Position numbers and translations under genes: made by a program. 64,000 bases of DNA from a virus, in the IMG/VR virus record IMGVR_UViG_3300033148_007408, positions 38,656-102,655 of that record; one strand, written 5' to 3'. Shown piece after piece: positions 8,916-17,711 of the stretch. The notes below the pieces were generated by a model that was not told the DNA's origin, made no database searches, and saw only the letters and a list, made by a program, of their open reading frames with translations. Numbering within the stretch: the first letter of the stretch is position 1; each line of letters starts with the position of its first letter.

Positions 8916-10131
8916 AAAATTAGATATTAGAAGTTTCAGTTGGCTTAAACCCGATCTTTCATGGGCGTTTGTAATATACGAGTTGACAAACGCTTTTGAC
9001 AATCTTGGGTGTAATTCGATGGTCCTTTCTACAAACGGAATGGACGAATCTTATTTTGATACACCCAACAAACGAAACAAATCTATCGCTGCTCTTGAAC
9101 AATTTGGGCCGGGAAAGAAATCGGTATTTCTGGACTACTGTTATACGGTGGCTCCAAATTATTCAAAAAGATTTCTTCAAAACTCAAAAAATCGGGCGTG
9201 TGTGTATAACTACGAGACAACTATAATGCCCCCAGCGTGGAAGAGTTTGTATGACACTATCGACTATCACTTTCCCAGTTCTAATTTTTGTGCCGAGGTT
9301 TTTTATCGTAATGGGGTGCCGCTGGAGAAGATATTTGTTATACCTCATGGTGTGAATCAAAGAAAATTCAATAAAGATGTGCCTCCGATTAAATTGAGAA
9401 CCAAGAAGGCTTATAAGTTTCTTTGCGTTGCGGCGCCTCATTATCGAAAAAATCTGGATGTGTTGCTAGATGCATATTGTCAAGCGTTTACTGCTGATGA
9501 TAATGTATGTCTTGTACTGAAAACGAAGGTATATAAACACTCGGATGGGATTATTGGGAAAGACAATCCGAACGGCAGACAGTTATATGAGTTATGTTTG
9601 GGTGATTTGTTTAAACCGCTGATTAAAAAATATGGTAAAAAAATGCCTGAAATTGAAATACTGGGCGGGCGAGTGAAAAATCCCGCCAGTGTGTATAATT
9701 CGTGTAGTTGCCACGTTAGTACTACTGGCGGGGAAGGGTTTTTCCTCCCTGGGCTAGAGTCGCAATCTTGTGGCGGCGTTGATGGCAAAGGCATTGTAAA
9801 TATTGTTCCGCGATATTCTGGTCATCTTGATTTTATGAATGAGAATAATGCCCTTCTTATTAACACTAAATTACGCCATGCGACCGGGCAGGAGCAATAT
9901 TGGGGATATGATCCGAAAGCCGTAATAGGACAGCCGGATTTGAGGTACACTGTGGAGTTAATGAGAAAAGCCTATAAAGAACACGACTCATTAGTTCAAA
10001 AGTTTAAGCCAGAAATAGAACGCATCGTGAATAAGTTTTCGTGGGAAAACGCTGCACAAATGATGATAGACGTGTGCAATAAAAAAATAAACCATTATAT
10101 TCCGGACACTTACAATTACTGGCCAAAATAG
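8908..10131 (+). CDS. GT4-family glycosyltransferase (GT-B fold)
   Basis: The product has 407 residues and starts at GTG 8908, overlapping the preceding stop. Its C-terminal half shows GT4 hallmarks: the IPHGVNQRKF loop near residue 145, a lysine-rich nucleotide-sugar site in the APHYRKNLDVLLDAY region, and the E-x7-E element EGFFLPGLE near residue 275, which contacts the donor sugar nucleotide. It should transfer a sugar from an NDP donor with retention, in the cytoplasm. The acceptor and sugar are unknown. It heads a run of glycosyltransferases that probably build one glycan. Length is normal for the family. Confidence 0.85.
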   Translation: MDEKLDIRSFSWLKPDLSWAFVIYELTNAFDNLGCNSMVLSTNGMDESYFDTPNKRNKSIAALEQFGPGKKSVFLDYCYTVAPNYSKRFLQNSKNRACVYNYETTIMPPAWKSLYDTIDYHFPSSNFCAEVFYRNGVPLEKIFVIPHGVNQRKFNKDVPPIKLRTKKAYKFLCVAAPHYRKNLDVLLDAYCQAFTADDNVCLVLKTKVYKHSDGIIGKDNPNGRQLYELCLGDLFKPLIKKYGKKMPEIEILGGRVKNPASVYNSCSCHVSTTGGEGFFLPGLESQSCGGVDGKGIVNIVPRYSGHLDFMNENNALLINTKLRHATGQEQYWGYDPKAVIGQPDLRYTVELMRKAYKEHDSLVQKFKPEIERIVNKFSWENAAQMMIDVCNKKINHYIPDTYNYWPK

Positions 10132-10139
10132 GATAATAA

Positions 10140-10826
10140 ATGAACAAATCAACAGTCTCTATAGTTATTCCCGTTTATAACCAACTCAAAATGACGATCG
10201 CTTGTCTTAACGATCTCCTCAAAACCCCTATACCAACAGAAACAATAGTAATAGATGATGGCTCTAAACGCGAACCAATATCAAAAGCACTTCCTAAACT
10301 ATTTCCACAAGTTAAACTTCTCACCAACGATACAAACTTAGGATTCGCCAAAACTGTAAATAAAGGCATCAAAGCATCAACAGGAACCCACATACTTTTA
10401 CTCAATAACGACATTCGACTTCACAATCCCAACTTTCTACAAATAATGCTCGACAACATGAAAAAACGCAATTTAGACTTAACCGCTCCTAAAGGCGGAA
10501 GAATGTGCGAGAAAACTTGGGAATATCAACCCGGAGAAGCAACTAAAACTACGGACTCTTTTACTTTTCTGCCATTCTGGTGTTGTTTGATTAAAAGAGA
10601 AGTATTTGACAGGATAGGTTTTATAGACGAATCATATGGTAAAGGGTTCTGGGAGGATGTGACTTTCTGTCTAACCGCAAAAAAAGCAGGATTTAAGATG
10701 GGAATTACTGAAGGTACAGGCGTAGAGCATCTTTATCACAGGACTTTTAGAGCAGAGGGTTATGATTTAGCCAAAGAATACGAAGAGAAACGCAAAATAT
10801 TTCTGAAATTAGTGAAGAAAATATGA
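10140..10826 (+). CDS. GT2-family glycosyltransferase
   Basis: The 228 residues begin with the GT2 nucleotide-binding strand (VSIVIPVYN), then VIDDGS near residue 37 and the metal-binding L-L-N-N-D-I (a DxD variant) near 86. A later E-D-V near residue 180 fits the catalytic base region. It is an inverting, rhamnosyl-transferase-like enzyme, short but complete for a stand-alone GT-A domain. A curious feature is that the first ~380 bases are rich in C over G, and from about 10550 the strand becomes G-rich like its neighbours, suggesting a mosaic gene. It overlaps the next start by four bases (ATGA). Confidence 0.85.
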   Translation: MNKSTVSIVIPVYNQLKMTIACLNDLLKTPIPTETIVIDDGSKREPISKALPKLFPQVKLLTNDTNLGFAKTVNKGIKASTGTHILLLNNDIRLHNPNFLQIMLDNMKKRNLDLTAPKGGRMCEKTWEYQPGEATKTTDSFTFLPFWCCLIKREVFDRIGFIDESYGKGFWEDVTFCLTAKKAGFKMGITEGTGVEHLYHRTFRAEGYDLAKEYEEKRKIFLKLVKKI

Positions 10827-11215
10827 TTAGTTTATCGAATGAAACCACATCTTATATGAACCGTATGATGACTTATAGATACACGAACGATGTGTATTCT
10901 ATTTTTCCACCGACAATATATCAGCGTTATTTGGCACATGGAGAAGTTGGAGTTCTAAAATCACCAGGAAGGTATTTGACTAGAACCCATAATAATAACT
11001 GGGGAACAGTGATTACAGGGAAATATCCAAATAGGTATATGGTGAGTGTGGATGGAGTTAGTCCTGGGCTTTTATTGATGAAAATATTTTATATTTGCGG
11101 GATGTTTAATATTAAGCAGATATGGTGGGGATCAATGCCAGAGATTCAGTCTTTCGGAGACAAGTTTTTTACAAAATGCATGTGTTCTTTTATACTTGAA
11201 GGTGCCAGTGGTTAA
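10823..11215 (+). CDS. Unknown 130-residue protein
   Basis: It starts with an ATGA overlap with the glycosyltransferase before it. The product contains a tyrosine- and arginine-rich N-terminus, an N-N-N-W-G-T-V motif and an aromatic C-terminal half (IKQIWWGSMPE). I recognise no family, membrane segment or catalytic motif. Tight coupling to glycosyltransferases suggests expression with them but says nothing firm about function. Its end overlaps the following gene by eight bases. Confidence 0.55.
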   Translation: MISLSNETTSYMNRMMTYRYTNDVYSIFPPTIYQRYLAHGEVGVLKSPGRYLTRTHNNNWGTVITGKYPNRYMVSVDGVSPGLLLMKIFYICGMFNIKQIWWGSMPEIQSFGDKFFTKCMCSFILEGASG

Positions 11216-11507
11216 TTTTAATGTTTTGGTAATGAGAATGTCAAAAAACCGTGGGCTTGGGTTATACTGTAATAATATATCCCACTTGGTGCTTCGGTAT
11301 TTACATAAAAACTGCCAGAGTTTTACGAGAGAGCCTTTAACACAAGCCACAGAATATCGAATTGAGCAATATTGCGAGTCTATTTTAAACGAACTAGGGC
11401 GTTGTGGGATAATTAGAGAAAACCAGCATAGGGTTTGTGAGTTTGCTATATTTTCACACGAAATAACACCAAAAGAATATTATTGTCATTTTGCGAGGAA
11501 AACATGA
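11208..11507 (+). CDS. Unknown small protein, first of a tandem pair
   Basis: About 99 residues. I place the start at GTG 11208 because the N-terminus then aligns with its tandem paralogue (11504); a TTG at 11196 would add four residues. The two proteins share F-x-V-x-V-M-R, L-x-x-Y-C-N-N-x-S-x-L-V-L, Y-L-H-K, C-Q-S-F, and an identical E-I-T-P-K-E-Y-Y-C block near the end. This points to a local duplication. Conserved Cys, His and Tyr residues are notable but no known fold is recognised. Confidence 0.6.
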   Translation: MVNFNVLVMRMSKNRGLGLYCNNISHLVLRYLHKNCQSFTREPLTQATEYRIEQYCESILNELGRCGIIRENQHRVCEFAIFSHEITPKEYYCHFARKT

Positions 11508-11803
11508 ATAAATTTGATGTTTCGGTAATGAGAGTACCACACAATCTTGGGCTGTCGATTTATTGCAACAACGTATCTTACTTGGTGCTTCTATATTTAC
11601 ATAAAATTTGCCAGAGTTTTGTGGGAGTATGTTTAACGTCGGCAGTAGAACATGAAGTTAAGGCACGTTGTGAGTTTGTCTTAAGTGATTTATGGCATAG
11701 TGGGACAATTAGGGAGAACGAGTATATGATTTATGAGTTTGCTATATTTTTACACGAAATAACACCAAAAGAATATTATTGTTATTTTGCGAGTAAGACA
11801 TGA
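11504..11803 (+). CDS. Unknown small protein, second of a tandem pair
   Basis: The ATG at 11504 overlaps the preceding stop (ATGA), so I prefer it to the earlier start at 11483. The 99-residue product is a paralogue of the gene just upstream over its whole length, with the same Y-C-N-N, Y-L-H-K-x-C-Q-S-F and E-I-T-P-K-E-Y-Y-C motifs. Retention of both copies inside a glycosyltransferase operon suggests selection. No function can be assigned. It overlaps the next glycosyltransferase start by four bases. Confidence 0.6.
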   Translation: MNKFDVSVMRVPHNLGLSIYCNNVSYLVLLYLHKICQSFVGVCLTSAVEHEVKARCEFVLSDLWHSGTIRENEYMIYEFAIFLHEITPKEYYCYFASKT

Positions 11804-12624
11804 AAATCGATATTTGCATAACCTCATATAGAAACGCCGAAAAACTCAAAATGTGCTTAGAGTCGATAATAGAAAAGACCAAGTTTGTCGATTACCATAT
11901 TTATGTTTTGTTAAATGACCCAAATGAAGAAATGAAAAAAGTTATCCATGATTCAATTTTTATGGGCGATGTACAATTTACCGATCGCATTACTCCGGTT
12001 TTTAATGACAATAACAATGGTTCGTTTTCTAAAAATAATAATGAGTTAGTCGCAGAGGGCGACGGAGACCTAATTTTGTTTTTGAATGACGATATCGAGA
12101 TTCAACACGATTCTTGGTTATTGAACATGACTCAAGTAACGGACAACGACCCAAATATCGGCGTTGTGGGGGCTTTATTGCTATACCCTTCAAAAAAAAT
12201 TCAGCACGTCGGGGTGTTTTTTAGCGAACGAACCAACAATCTTCCCTTTCATATGTATTATCGCAAAAGCCCAAAAGAAGTTAAGGATTTCATATCTGTT
12301 CCTCGTTATTATCAGGCAGTAACGGGAGCTTGTATGTTAGTGAGAAGAAAAGATTTTGAGACATTGGGCGGGCTATGTAATGATTATTTCTATTGCTATG
12401 AAGACATACAATACTGTTTGGATGTTAGACATAAATTAAAAAAGAAATGTGTTTATACGCCCAATGCGGTTCTTATTCATCACGAAGGAATAAGCAGCTC
12501 TTCTAAAAATAACCCCCATCTACAAAAAAACATAGAAGCATTTAGGAAAAACTGTACGGGTAAATATTATAACGATTTAGAATTTTACCTATCTAATCCA
12601 AACTTCATGGTATACAATAAATGA
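11800..12624 (+). CDS. GT2-family glycosyltransferase
   Basis: A 274-residue GT-A enzyme. It has an N-terminal DICITSYRN strand, the metal-binding LFLNDDIEI near residue 95, the GVVGALLLYPSKKIQHVG segment typical of rhamnosyl/galactosyl GT2 enzymes, and an acidic catalytic region YCYEDIQYCLDV near residue 205. It should add a sugar with inversion. It is closely related to the first GT2 domain of the next gene (shared GA-x-L-L-Y-x-x-x-x-IQH and Y-E/D-D). ATGA overlaps occur on both sides. Confidence 0.88.
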   Translation: MKIDICITSYRNAEKLKMCLESIIEKTKFVDYHIYVLLNDPNEEMKKVIHDSIFMGDVQFTDRITPVFNDNNNGSFSKNNNELVAEGDGDLILFLNDDIEIQHDSWLLNMTQVTDNDPNIGVVGALLLYPSKKIQHVGVFFSERTNNLPFHMYYRKSPKEVKDFISVPRYYQAVTGACMLVRRKDFETLGGLCNDYFYCYEDIQYCLDVRHKLKKKCVYTPNAVLIHHEGISSSSKNNPHLQKNIEAFRKNCTGKYYNDLEFYLSNPNFMVYNK

Positions 12625-15185
12625 ACTCTGCTGGTGGCCCCGGATATAAATGGCGCGGTAAAAATATTCGTCTCATACAAAGGCGAAATATTGATTGCGT
12701 AACTATGCCACGAAAAGATTCTTGCGTGGTTTTAAGCGCCAAGATAAAAGCAAATACCATGTACCGCGTTAATATAACAGCGAAAAATGCCGGCGGAAAT
12801 GGTTTGGTTGCTGCGAGATTTTCTTCCGGAGAGTGTGGGGCATCACCGGCATATGTAGTATCAAAAGACTTTCATACTGTGCAGATAGAGGTTTGGGTAA
12901 AAAGTATAGTTTCAAAAGATACTACCCTAGAAGTATATCGTCCCCCAAAAGCAACTGGCAATATACTCGTCAGCAATGTTTCTTTTCATATGATTAAGAA
13001 AGTTAAACCCGCACCTATTAAAAAAATAGAGGATAAGGCTACAAAAAAACGAGTGCAAGAAATAACGGCGCGACAGAATAAGTTGGAACAAAAAGAACGC
13101 GTAGATAAATTGAAAAAAATATCCGAGGCGCGAAAAATAGGTATGTCGGTCGGAAATCAGTGGCAAGGAAAGAATATACGCACAGTTAATAAGTTTGGAT
13201 CCAGTTGTGCTAATATATCGGGCTCAGACTCAATTCTTTTATTGCCAGTTGTTGTAAAACCCGACTCAATATATCGTGTGGTTATTACGGCATCTAAAGC
13301 ATCAGCGTCTGGAAATGGCGAACTATTAATAAACTTTTCTGCCGGCCGAGGTTTTGATGGACCCTTGGCGACTTTTAAGGCAAATGGTATAATACTTCGT
13401 GACTATTCTCTCAATCTTCAAAGTCCAAAAGCAAAACCAAGCACACAAGTTTATTTAAGAGTGTGGCGGTCAAAATCTTCAGGTGCCAATATACTCATTA
13501 AAGATATTAGGTATTCTTATGTGAAAGAGGTCCAGAAACCAAAACCTAAAATTAGACCTCGACCCAAACCTCGAAGTAAAACAAAAAACAAGGAAGATAA
13601 AATAATGAAATTTCGACCATATGCAAAAATAAAATCTAGTGTGGCGAATATGGTGAATGAGGTTTTAATCACCGATGCACTTCAAGTTCCCAAGGTGAGC
13701 ATAATAACTCCAACACGAGATAATCTAAACTTGCTTTCGAAATGCCATAAAGCGTTAGGTGAAAATACTGCTTATCCGAGCTGGGAGTGGATAGTTGGAG
13801 ATAGCGATTCTACTGACGGCACTGTAGAGTTTATGCAAAATGTGAAACGAGACAATGTAAAGTTCATAGAAAGAGGAACTACGGACGGTTCATTTTCTTC
13901 TATAAACAATGAGCTAGTGGAACAATCAACGGGAGAATATGTGCTCTTTCTTAATGACGACACGGAACCTCAACCGTTTTGGCTTTACAATATGATGTCC
14001 AAGATTCATCGTCATCCGGAGATAGGGATAGTTGGGGCAAAATTATTATACAGTCCAGGCAGAATACAACACGCGGGAATAGCATTTATGAACGAGGGGC
14101 CAGGAAACTTGGGTAAATCTGTGTTGAAATCATTCCCCAAGGGCTTTGCCGAACACGATCGTTTTTATCAAGCAGTTACTGGTGCTTGTTTGTTAATGCG
14201 CCGTGAAGATTTTGAAGCAATTGGTGGGTTTGATTTGGAGTACTGGTTTTGCTACGATGATATGGCGCTGTGTATGAAAGTTAAACATCAATTAAAGAAA
14301 AAGATTCTATATGCGGCTAATGCGGAGGTGTTTCATCGAGAAAGCGTAACGCAAAACAAATTCAAGACGGGCGGAGAAAAACAAAAGGCGGGAATAGAAT
14401 ATTTTAAGAAGACATGGATGCCCAAAGCAGAAAAAGATTTCAATAAGTATATGAAATTAGTGGGAAAAAACAAGTATCCAGTTGACATTTCCTTCGTAAC
14501 TTGCGTAAATAACCTTCAGCAATACACCAATTATGTTGTGGGGTCTCTGTTTAGCAACAAAACCGGTAAAAATTATGAGATTATCCCTATTCTTAATTTC
14601 GGCAACAAATATTCAGCAGCACGAGCGTTAAATATTGGAATAGACAAAGCGAGGGGTAGTTTGATTATCCTAATACACCAAGATGTAATATTCCTCAAAG
14701 GGTGGGTTGAGATGTTATATGAACGGATTGCAGAAATAGAGAAAGAGGACAAGGGATGGGGTGTATTGGGGACAGCAGGAATAAACACAAAAGATGACAC
14801 AATAGGTATAGTTTATAATACCAAGGGAAGAGTTCAATGGCAATCCACTAGGAGAAAACGCATATGTTCTGTGCAAACAGTAGACGAGCATTGCATGATA
14901 ATACGAAAAAAATCCGGATTGAGATTTGATGAGGCCTTTAATGGCTGGCATATGTATGGGCCGGACATTTGTTTGACTGCGATCCAAAAGGGAATGACTA
15001 ATTATGGGATATTATGCCCTTTAATTCACGATTCCAAATCCACTAGTTTAATTTCAGGCAAAAAAGAGTTCATGAGATACTTAAATATGCTGAATACAAA
15101 GTGGGGATCTAAAATACCACTGATAAGAACGCCCACATCGATAATAAAAAAGAGAGTGGCGAGAACTTTTGTGAGGTTCAAATGA
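12621..15185 (+). CDS. Multidomain protein: two beta-rich modules plus two GT2 domains
   Basis: The product has 854 residues. Residues 1-130 and about 175-300 are two copies of a beta-rich, carbohydrate-binding-like module (each with W-x-G-K-N-I-R and Y-R-V-x-I-T-A). They are separated by a Lys/Glu-rich helical linker and followed by a Pro-Lys-Arg linker (around 304-330). Residues 358-600 form a full GT2 domain (VSIITPTRD, GDSDSTDG, LFLNDDTE, CYDDMALC). Residues 620-830 form a second GT-A-like domain (VDISFVTCVNN, PILNFGNKYSA, ILIHQDV). It may add two successive sugars while held on its glycan by the modules, which is inference. A shortened paralogue follows at 17708. Confidence 0.8.
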   Translation: MNSAGGPGYKWRGKNIRLIQRRNIDCVTMPRKDSCVVLSAKIKANTMYRVNITAKNAGGNGLVAARFSSGECGASPAYVVSKDFHTVQIEVWVKSIVSKDTTLEVYRPPKATGNILVSNVSFHMIKKVKPAPIKKIEDKATKKRVQEITARQNKLEQKERVDKLKKISEARKIGMSVGNQWQGKNIRTVNKFGSSCANISGSDSILLLPVVVKPDSIYRVVITASKASASGNGELLINFSAGRGFDGPLATFKANGIILRDYSLNLQSPKAKPSTQVYLRVWRSKSSGANILIKDIRYSYVKEVQKPKPKIRPRPKPRSKTKNKEDKIMKFRPYAKIKSSVANMVNEVLITDALQVPKVSIITPTRDNLNLLSKCHKALGENTAYPSWEWIVGDSDSTDGTVEFMQNVKRDNVKFIERGTTDGSFSSINNELVEQSTGEYVLFLNDDTEPQPFWLYNMMSKIHRHPEIGIVGAKLLYSPGRIQHAGIAFMNEGPGNLGKSVLKSFPKGFAEHDRFYQAVTGACLLMRREDFEAIGGFDLEYWFCYDDMALCMKVKHQLKKKILYAANAEVFHRESVTQNKFKTGGEKQKAGIEYFKKTWMPKAEKDFNKYMKLVGKNKYPVDISFVTCVNNLQQYTNYVVGSLFSNKTGKNYEIIPILNFGNKYSAARALNIGIDKARGSLIILIHQDVIFLKGWVEMLYERIAEIEKEDKGWGVLGTAGINTKDDTIGIVYNTKGRVQWQSTRRKRICSVQTVDEHCMIIRKKSGLRFDEAFNGWHMYGPDICLTAIQKGMTNYGILCPLIHDSKSTSLISGKKEFMRYLNMLNTKWGSKIPLIRTPTSIIKKRVARTFVRFK

Positions 15186-15928
15186 GAGGATTTAACTTGG
15201 ATAAAAAAACGCTTAGTGCGTTATATTTAGACCAGAAAAAGAGTTGCAAAAGTATCGGAGAATTGTATGGAGTGGGCTTTGAAGCCATAAGAAAAAATCT
15301 GATTAGATGCGATATACCAAGACGCTCCGCGGCATCTTATAAAATTAGAGATAGATTGGTGCTTAAACCGGAACAATTAGAGTTTTTAGACGGGTTTTTG
15401 GCAGGTGATGGTTCTATTTCATACAGGCTTGCGCGCGACACTTGTAACGGTTGGCTCAGTGGGATGTTCAAACACAAAGAATTCGCCAAATACATTTCTA
15501 ATTATTTGGATATAGATAAAAATGTTTCAAAATATATACATAAAAGCGAAAGATACAAGTCCGGAGAGTGCATTTGTTATACCGTTCATTCCGGAGCAAA
15601 TGTTTTTTACACCGAAGAAAGAGGTAGGTGGTACCCAAACGGTGTTAAAATAATTCCCAGTGACTTCAGTTTTTCGCCAACATCAATGAACATACTATAC
15701 TTATGCGATGGGTCTAAACTAAGGCTGGGCGCAGTAATTTGTACAGATAGTTTTGAAATTGATAATGTAGAGGCGACAATTATTACATTTTTAAGAGATA
15801 TAGGGATTAAATGTCATGTACGTAAAGACAGTAAAGTCTATATAAGCGAAAAGTCGATTAGAGATTTCTTGAACTTTATTGGCGATTGTCCGGTAAAATG
15901 CTACAACTATAAATGGAGAATCAAATGA
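15182..15928 (+). CDS. LAGLIDADG homing endonuclease (LAGLIDADG_2 type)
   Basis: The 248 residues contain an N-terminal helix-turn-helix segment (residues 9-50, SIGELYGVGFEAIRKNL) and two LAGLIDADG-type motifs: FLDGFLAGDGS near residue 66 and ILYLCDGSK near 168. Their acidic residues coordinate the catalytic metal. It should cut a long DNA site and spread its own gene. It sits with four-base overlaps between two glycosyltransferase genes, a site typical of free-standing phage homing genes. It is a paralogue of the 16752 gene (shared EFA-x-YI, W-Y-P-x-G, C-P-V-K-C-Y-x-Y-K-W). Confidence 0.85.
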   Translation: MRGFNLDKKTLSALYLDQKKSCKSIGELYGVGFEAIRKNLIRCDIPRRSAASYKIRDRLVLKPEQLEFLDGFLAGDGSISYRLARDTCNGWLSGMFKHKEFAKYISNYLDIDKNVSKYIHKSERYKSGECICYTVHSGANVFYTEERGRWYPNGVKIIPSDFSFSPTSMNILYLCDGSKLRLGAVICTDSFEIDNVEATIITFLRDIGIKCHVRKDSKVYISEKSIRDFLNFIGDCPVKCYNYKWRIK

Positions 15929-16755
15929 GTAAAAATCTAATGTCCGTTGTAATACTTAATTGGAACAGACTTGAATATTCTAAACGCACTATCGAAAGTA
16001 TAATTAAAAAGATGACCGTTCCGCATATTTTAACATTAGTGGATAATAACAGTTCCAAGCAAAGTGGTATTCGAGATTATCTTTCCAGTATAACCAAATC
16101 GAACACCAACGCCGAGGAGGTTATTCATGTATTTAACGAAAAAAATCTTGGCGTTGCTGGCGGTCGAAACTCTGGAATATGGGCGGTAGAGCAGAAAAAG
16201 TTGGAACCGACTTATTTGTTTAATCTTGATGACGATGTACTCTTACCAGATCGGTTCGATGTATTAATGAAAGAAATATGTGATAAAGTGTTAAGGGTGG
16301 GAATAACAGGTGTGAGCGTAGAGCCAAACAAATATCCTTTAGTAACAATGAATGGAGTTAGGGTACAGTTGAAAAGACAGGGGAACTTGAATGGGGCAGC
16401 ACTTTGTCTATCGCGGCGTGTTCTTTTGAGAGTTGGTTATTATGGGTTTGGAAGGGGGACTATATATGGGCACGAGGATAGCTATCTGAGGTACAAACTT
16501 GACATTCTTGGTCTTTTAAGTGCTTATATTCCTGGTCGTGGCATACATTTGGACACCGATAAGGATAAAAAATATAGAAAGGCAAAGAATCTAGCACACG
16601 TAAAAGGTTCAATGCAGCTTAACGAATTATCCGGAAGTATTGTAGAAATGCGGAAAACAAAGAACGTTTATACTTCTTATACACTGCCGGAAGAATATAA
16701 CCCAGTTGACGGAAAGATTTTTACCAATGATTTAATTCTTGGTGATAGAAAGTGA
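15925..16755 (+). CDS. GT2-family glycosyltransferase
   Basis: I use ATG 15925, which overlaps the upstream stop (ATGA), rather than ATG 15913 inside the homing gene. About 276 residues: N-terminal SVVILNWNR, VDNNSS, a G-x-A-G-G-R-N-x-G donor-site loop, and the metal site FNLDDDVLL near residue 99. The region YGHEDSYLRYKL (around 185) supplies the likely catalytic acid. It is flanked on both sides by LAGLIDADG genes, suggesting it is, or was, the unit that the pair invaded around. Confidence 0.85.
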   Translation: MSKNLMSVVILNWNRLEYSKRTIESIIKKMTVPHILTLVDNNSSKQSGIRDYLSSITKSNTNAEEVIHVFNEKNLGVAGGRNSGIWAVEQKKLEPTYLFNLDDDVLLPDRFDVLMKEICDKVLRVGITGVSVEPNKYPLVTMNGVRVQLKRQGNLNGAALCLSRRVLLRVGYYGFGRGTIYGHEDSYLRYKLDILGLLSAYIPGRGIHLDTDKDKKYRKAKNLAHVKGSMQLNELSGSIVEMRKTKNVYTSYTLPEEYNPVDGKIFTNDLILGDRK

Positions 16756-17711
16756 TCGGAAGAAATTATGTTCCACCATTAAACAGAGATAAACTATACG
16801 ATTTATATATTACCAAGCATATGCGTATGATAGATGTGGCTAAGGAATTTGGTGTATGTACTGATACAATAAGAAGAGATTTGAACAAATACAATATCCA
16901 AATTCGCAAAAGAGGTTATGGATTTTTGGTTCATCCAGAGATAAAATATTCACCCGAGCAGCTTGAGTTTTTTGACGGTTTAACGGTGAGTGATGGCAAT
17001 CTAGCCAAACCGAAACAGGGAAGGGCGTTCAAAAATTCATTTGTTAGTTGCAAGTTCAAATATGAAGAGTTTGCCGAATATATAAATGAATATTTGGATT
17101 TTAAGTGCAAAGTTAAAATGTATAGACATTATAGCGAGAGATATAAAAAAGGCTATTGCGATAATTATAATTTATACTCTCAAAATAATATATTTTTTAC
17201 AAAAGAGTTGTCTCGTTGGTATCCCGCTGGAGGTGAGAAAATAGTACCAATGGATTTTAGGTTTAGCCCAATATCTATAAACATAATGTACTTGGGTGAT
17301 GGTTTTATTACCTCCGGAGGCGCCGTGTTATGCACCAATTCTTTTACAGAGAGCAACTTAAATGATACATTTGTACAGTGGTTTGCTCAAATTGGAATAA
17401 TGTGTGCGGTTAAAACTGGAAACAAATTGTATTTTAATATGGAAAATACACGTAAGTTTTTAGAATATATAGGAGAATGTCCCGTTAAGTGCTATGAATA
17501 TAAATGGAAAGTTCGGGAAATTGCCCATCCTACATTTATTAAGCCACTCCAAGAAGATTTATTTGAAATGTATATAGGGGAAAAAATGTCATCGCCGGAA
17601 ATATCAAAAGTTTATAAAACCAGCGCAAATGTAATATCGAGATACCTTAGGAAATACAACATCCCAGTAAGATCTTTATCCGAGGCAGTTAAGTTGGCAA
17701 AAAACAAATGA
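16752..17711 (+). CDS. LAGLIDADG homing endonuclease with extra C-terminal HTH
   Basis: Starts with GTG overlapping the previous stop (GTGA). The 319 residues hold an N-terminal helix-turn-helix (VAKEFGVCTDTIRRDL), two LAGLIDADG-type motifs (FFDGLTVSDGN near residue 75 and IMYLGDGF near 178) and an additional C-terminal HTH (SSPEISKVYKTSANVISRYL). The first motif is more degenerate than in its paralogue at 15182 (L-T-V-S-D-G), but the acidic residues remain. The extra HTH likely lengthens the recognised DNA site. It sits between two glycosyltransferase genes. Confidence 0.82.
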   Translation: MIGRNYVPPLNRDKLYDLYITKHMRMIDVAKEFGVCTDTIRRDLNKYNIQIRKRGYGFLVHPEIKYSPEQLEFFDGLTVSDGNLAKPKQGRAFKNSFVSCKFKYEEFAEYINEYLDFKCKVKMYRHYSERYKKGYCDNYNLYSQNNIFFTKELSRWYPAGGEKIVPMDFRFSPISINIMYLGDGFITSGGAVLCTNSFTESNLNDTFVQWFAQIGIMCAVKTGNKLYFNMENTRKFLEYIGECPVKCYEYKWKVREIAHPTFIKPLQEDLFEMYIGEKMSSPEISKVYKTSANVISRYLRKYNIPVRSLSEAVKLAKNK

